Assembly: GCA_035610835.1 (NCBI GenBank) | Contig: CM069441.1 | Location: forward strand, 101,553,606-101,617,605 | Direction: 5' to 3' | DNA from: Ophiura sarsii | Lineage: Eukaryota > Echinodermata > Ophiuroidea > Amphilepidida > Ophiuridae | DNA: 64,000 nucleotides | Shown: piece after piece, positions 61,439 to 64,000 of the stretch | Numbering within the stretch: the first letter of the stretch is position 1 | Layout of the letters: the number at the start of each line of letters is the position of its first letter | Position numbers and translations under genes: made by a program | Notes under the pieces: generated by a model | The model's input: only the letters and a program-made list of their open reading frames with translations | What the model was told of the DNA's origin: nothing | The model's database searches: none

Positions 61439-63247
61439 TATCAATATTATGTACTTGTCAAATAATCAGCATCAGCCCCTAAATAAATAGAAGCCATTCT
61501 TAACTTGCCACTGTGGGATAAGAAACATTTGTCAAGTGACTTCGCTCAAGGAACAAGGATTGATCCTTTCCCAAGTGATTTATTTTTTCACACAAGTCAA
61601 CGTTCAAATTTGCATGCATATCAGAAACATAATTCATCAACAACTAAAACTACAGAGTAACACAAACTGATGATTATGTTAATAATTTCCAACTGTGGCA
61701 AATGCTCACACTCACAGGCTCATGCAATGCAGAAGAAGGGTCAACAACGATGGGATGATGGATGGAAGGGCAGAGATTTATCAATATAGTTGTGCAATTA
61801 ATGATACCATAAACAGTGTGTAGTATTATGTTGTACAGAAACTCCCAAGGTGTGTTTTTGGCAATAAAACTAGCAGGAGAATATGGGTCAAATTAGGGGT
61901 GGGGGCTGGAATCATACCCCGGGTCACCTGCATGGCAGTCCGCCCCACAGAGTCAGGTGGAAAAAGATTTTCCTGCCCATATGATAGCCCACCTGATCAC
62001 GCCACTGGGGAAGCGTGCGTGCTACCATCTCTTAGTAGTGTAGTGTTTTGTAGTGACGAGGAAGGTTAGGGTTAATGCCTCTTGTGCTTTGCAATAGGCA
62101 TCACAATCACACATAAACTACTGAAATGTTAATGAACATGCATGCATGCACAAACAATATCACATTAGGTGACGAAAAAAATCAAAAACTCTGTTTTACG
62201 GGCCAGACTGACCCATTTTTTTAGAAATCTGTGAAAAATGTTTTCACATGCAAATGAATTCCGACCCAAATATATTTTTAGCTTGTGAAAATACGGCACT
62301 ATTTCACATATTTGTTCAATTAATACGGTCATTTTCAAGGGGAAAAAAGTTTTAAAAAAAAATAAAAAAAAATAAAAAAAAATCCCCCGACCGACCTATC
62401 CTGAGAGGTTCGTTTGCCCGTAGAACAGGGTTTCTTTATTTCGTCGCCCAAGTGGTATTATTTCAAAATATTCTCTCCCATCCTTGGACGGTTCCCGTTG
62501 CAAAGGGACTCTGTATTTTGTAATCATACCGAATGACAATGATGAATGGCATAAAGGAAGGAAATGGTACAAGGTCGGAAGCAAACAAGACAAACAGGAA
62601 AGAAGGATATAACGACATAAGAGAAGCATATGTAGGAGGGAAGGAATAAGTTTCAGTCAATAAATGCTTATGTTTTGTTTTGAAAGAAAAGACAAATCAC
62701 TGCACGAACTGCTGATGTTGATATATGTGACTGATGGCACAACCCCGCAGGGGAGTGCCAGTGTGAGCACATCAACATTGATTTTTCTAATTTTTCGAGA
62801 AACAAAACATTCGCATGAATTGACCTATTATGTAATTCATACACGACTTTGTACAGTCAAAATTCACAATAATGTGCACTTTTATTTCAACCCTTTAATA
62901 ACTAATAAAAAAAGTAACAAGTTTGCTACAATCAGCGATCCTGCCTAAACAACAAATCAAAATAATGCGAGTGGTGTGCGAACCGTACGGCATGCACACT
63001 GAGTGCAACCAAACATATTCAATGCACTCCATGTTTTTAGTTTCTTGCTTTGGTTTGACACTACTATGAGTGTGTGAATTATACAAGTGGTTGGACAAGA
63101 GGCAATTTTATACCAGGAAAATAATGAATATCTAGCCCATAAACAATCCCTTGTTCAGCACTTTTACTGAAACTTAAAAAGCTCTTTTCATAAGAGAAAT
63201 TTACCTGAACTGAAAGTTTTCTGTGGGAAAATAGTTTTCTTGCCCCT

Positions 63248-63554
63248 TAGGCCAAAAAAAGAAGGTTATGTTGTCCTACACAGCTTTCAGAGGAGGGGTT
63301 GGCCGGTGTATTTAAAAGAAGAAAAAAGAAAAAAATCTTTTACCAGCGAAAGTTCAAAGTTCAGCCAACAAGAAGTTTAAATCACTCTAAGAGTCGCACA
63401 TATATGTTATAAACACTTAATTTAATATTCAATGCCATTTAAACTGTTATAAAAAAAATCTGAAAAAAAATAAATAAAAAAAATCTCTGAGCGGCCCTAA
63501 ATCTGACGAGCGGGCGGTCGAGGACAACATAACAATTTTATTTTTTAGGCCTTA
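63248..63554. mobile_element. Inverted-repeat element
   Basis: TAGGCCAAAAAAAGAAGG then TTATGTTGTCCTACAC on the left faces GAGGACAACATAACAA then TTTTTTAGGCCTTA on the right. The termini are about 30 bp and imperfect. The right half has a GAGCGGGCGGTCGAGG word. Confidence 0.55.
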
Positions 63555-64000
63555 TTGATACCTTTTTATGTTCGAATGAGAGTTACATGATTAATTATTA
63601 ATTAGGGACCGTTCATTATTTATGGTGGAGGGGGGGTTGGGACAAATTCGAGACTCGTATGTCAAAATTACCTAACCCCCCCTACAGCTGAAACTGAAAA
63701 TTACATGACCCCCCCTGCTAACCAGTAGCTTTTTACACAACCCCCCCCCCCCCCACACCAAAAAATATCAACTCGTCACATATCTTAGAGGCTGTCTTTT
63801 TCTTTTGTCCATGGATTCGTTGGTAAGTTCTGTTTGTGCCCTCTGAACGGCCAATAATTTAATGATACCCTCTCTTGATCTTTTAATTGTGTGAAATTAT
63901 ACTAACTACATTGCGAGCGCAGCGAGGCGGAAAATTTGTCATATATTTGTACATTTTGGGTGGTTTTGTGAGTCTTTATAACCCGAAAAAACCCCGTTAG

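Larger units (their letters stand above)
59044..64000. other. Upstream intron sequence of ATF7IP, no firm exon
   Basis: Contains a pair of abutting miniature elements (59113-59628), a CTGTAAAAGT element, a 1.2-kb motif-bearing element (60244-61438), and an inverted repeat at 63248-63554. From about 63600 there is GGGACCGTTCATTATTTATG with flanking G and C runs, resembling one end of another repeat. No conserved exon was identified. Confidence 0.5.

Overview
This window is animal genomic DNA: long introns with GT-AG splice sites, many inverted-repeat transposon remnants, satellites, and one 100-base assembly gap. The three genes are conserved metazoan genes. Their intron density, the LINE types and the abundance of miniature inverted-repeat elements suggest a marine invertebrate, most plausibly a deuterostome (echinoderm, hemichordate or cephalochordate). 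The species cannot be named from the sequence.

Three genes were reconstructed by hand from splice phases. (1) The minus strand from 12084 down past the left edge carries the N-terminal half of a USP36/USP42-type ubiquitin-specific protease (8 exons, about 339 residues; the His box lies outside the window). (2) The plus strand from 14183 to 35270 carries a complete phospholipase B-like gene (PLBD1 type, 10 exons, 545 residues, signal peptide, HCSAL nucleophile motif). It is divergent from the protease gene across about 2.1 kb, and a lysosomal-type E-box cluster lies just upstream of its start codon. (3) The minus strand from about 59043 to 46509 carries the 3' end of an ATF7IP/MCAF-type gene: coiled-coil and Q-rich exons, then a C-terminal fibronectin type III domain. 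Its 5' end is off the right edge.

Two satellites dominate the window. The first (24603-32202) consists of 89 full copies of an 85-bp unit plus a partial one. It was made by amplifying the 3' end of PLBD exon 7 together with its 5' splice donor, so the following intron holds dozens of copies of a consensus donor. The second (about 50446-58200) is a 23-bp minisatellite in an ATF7IP intron. On the gene's sense strand its unit has no stop codon in any frame. Both arrays contain higher-order duplications.

The remaining introns and intergenic DNA are a patchwork of elements: hAT-like elements with 8-bp target duplications, TA- and TTAA-flanked miniature elements, large foldback elements, LINE 3' ends, tRNA-derived SINE heads, and a tandem repeat full of AGGTCA direct repeats. 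Two large inverted-repeat elements (15915-18880 and 60244-61438) are unusual. Each carries many internal copies of a short two-part motif ending in GGACACC or GAGACACC, and its two halves are pulled apart by spacers in some copies. The shared architecture suggests one transposon superfamily. I cannot tell from sequence alone whether it has been described.
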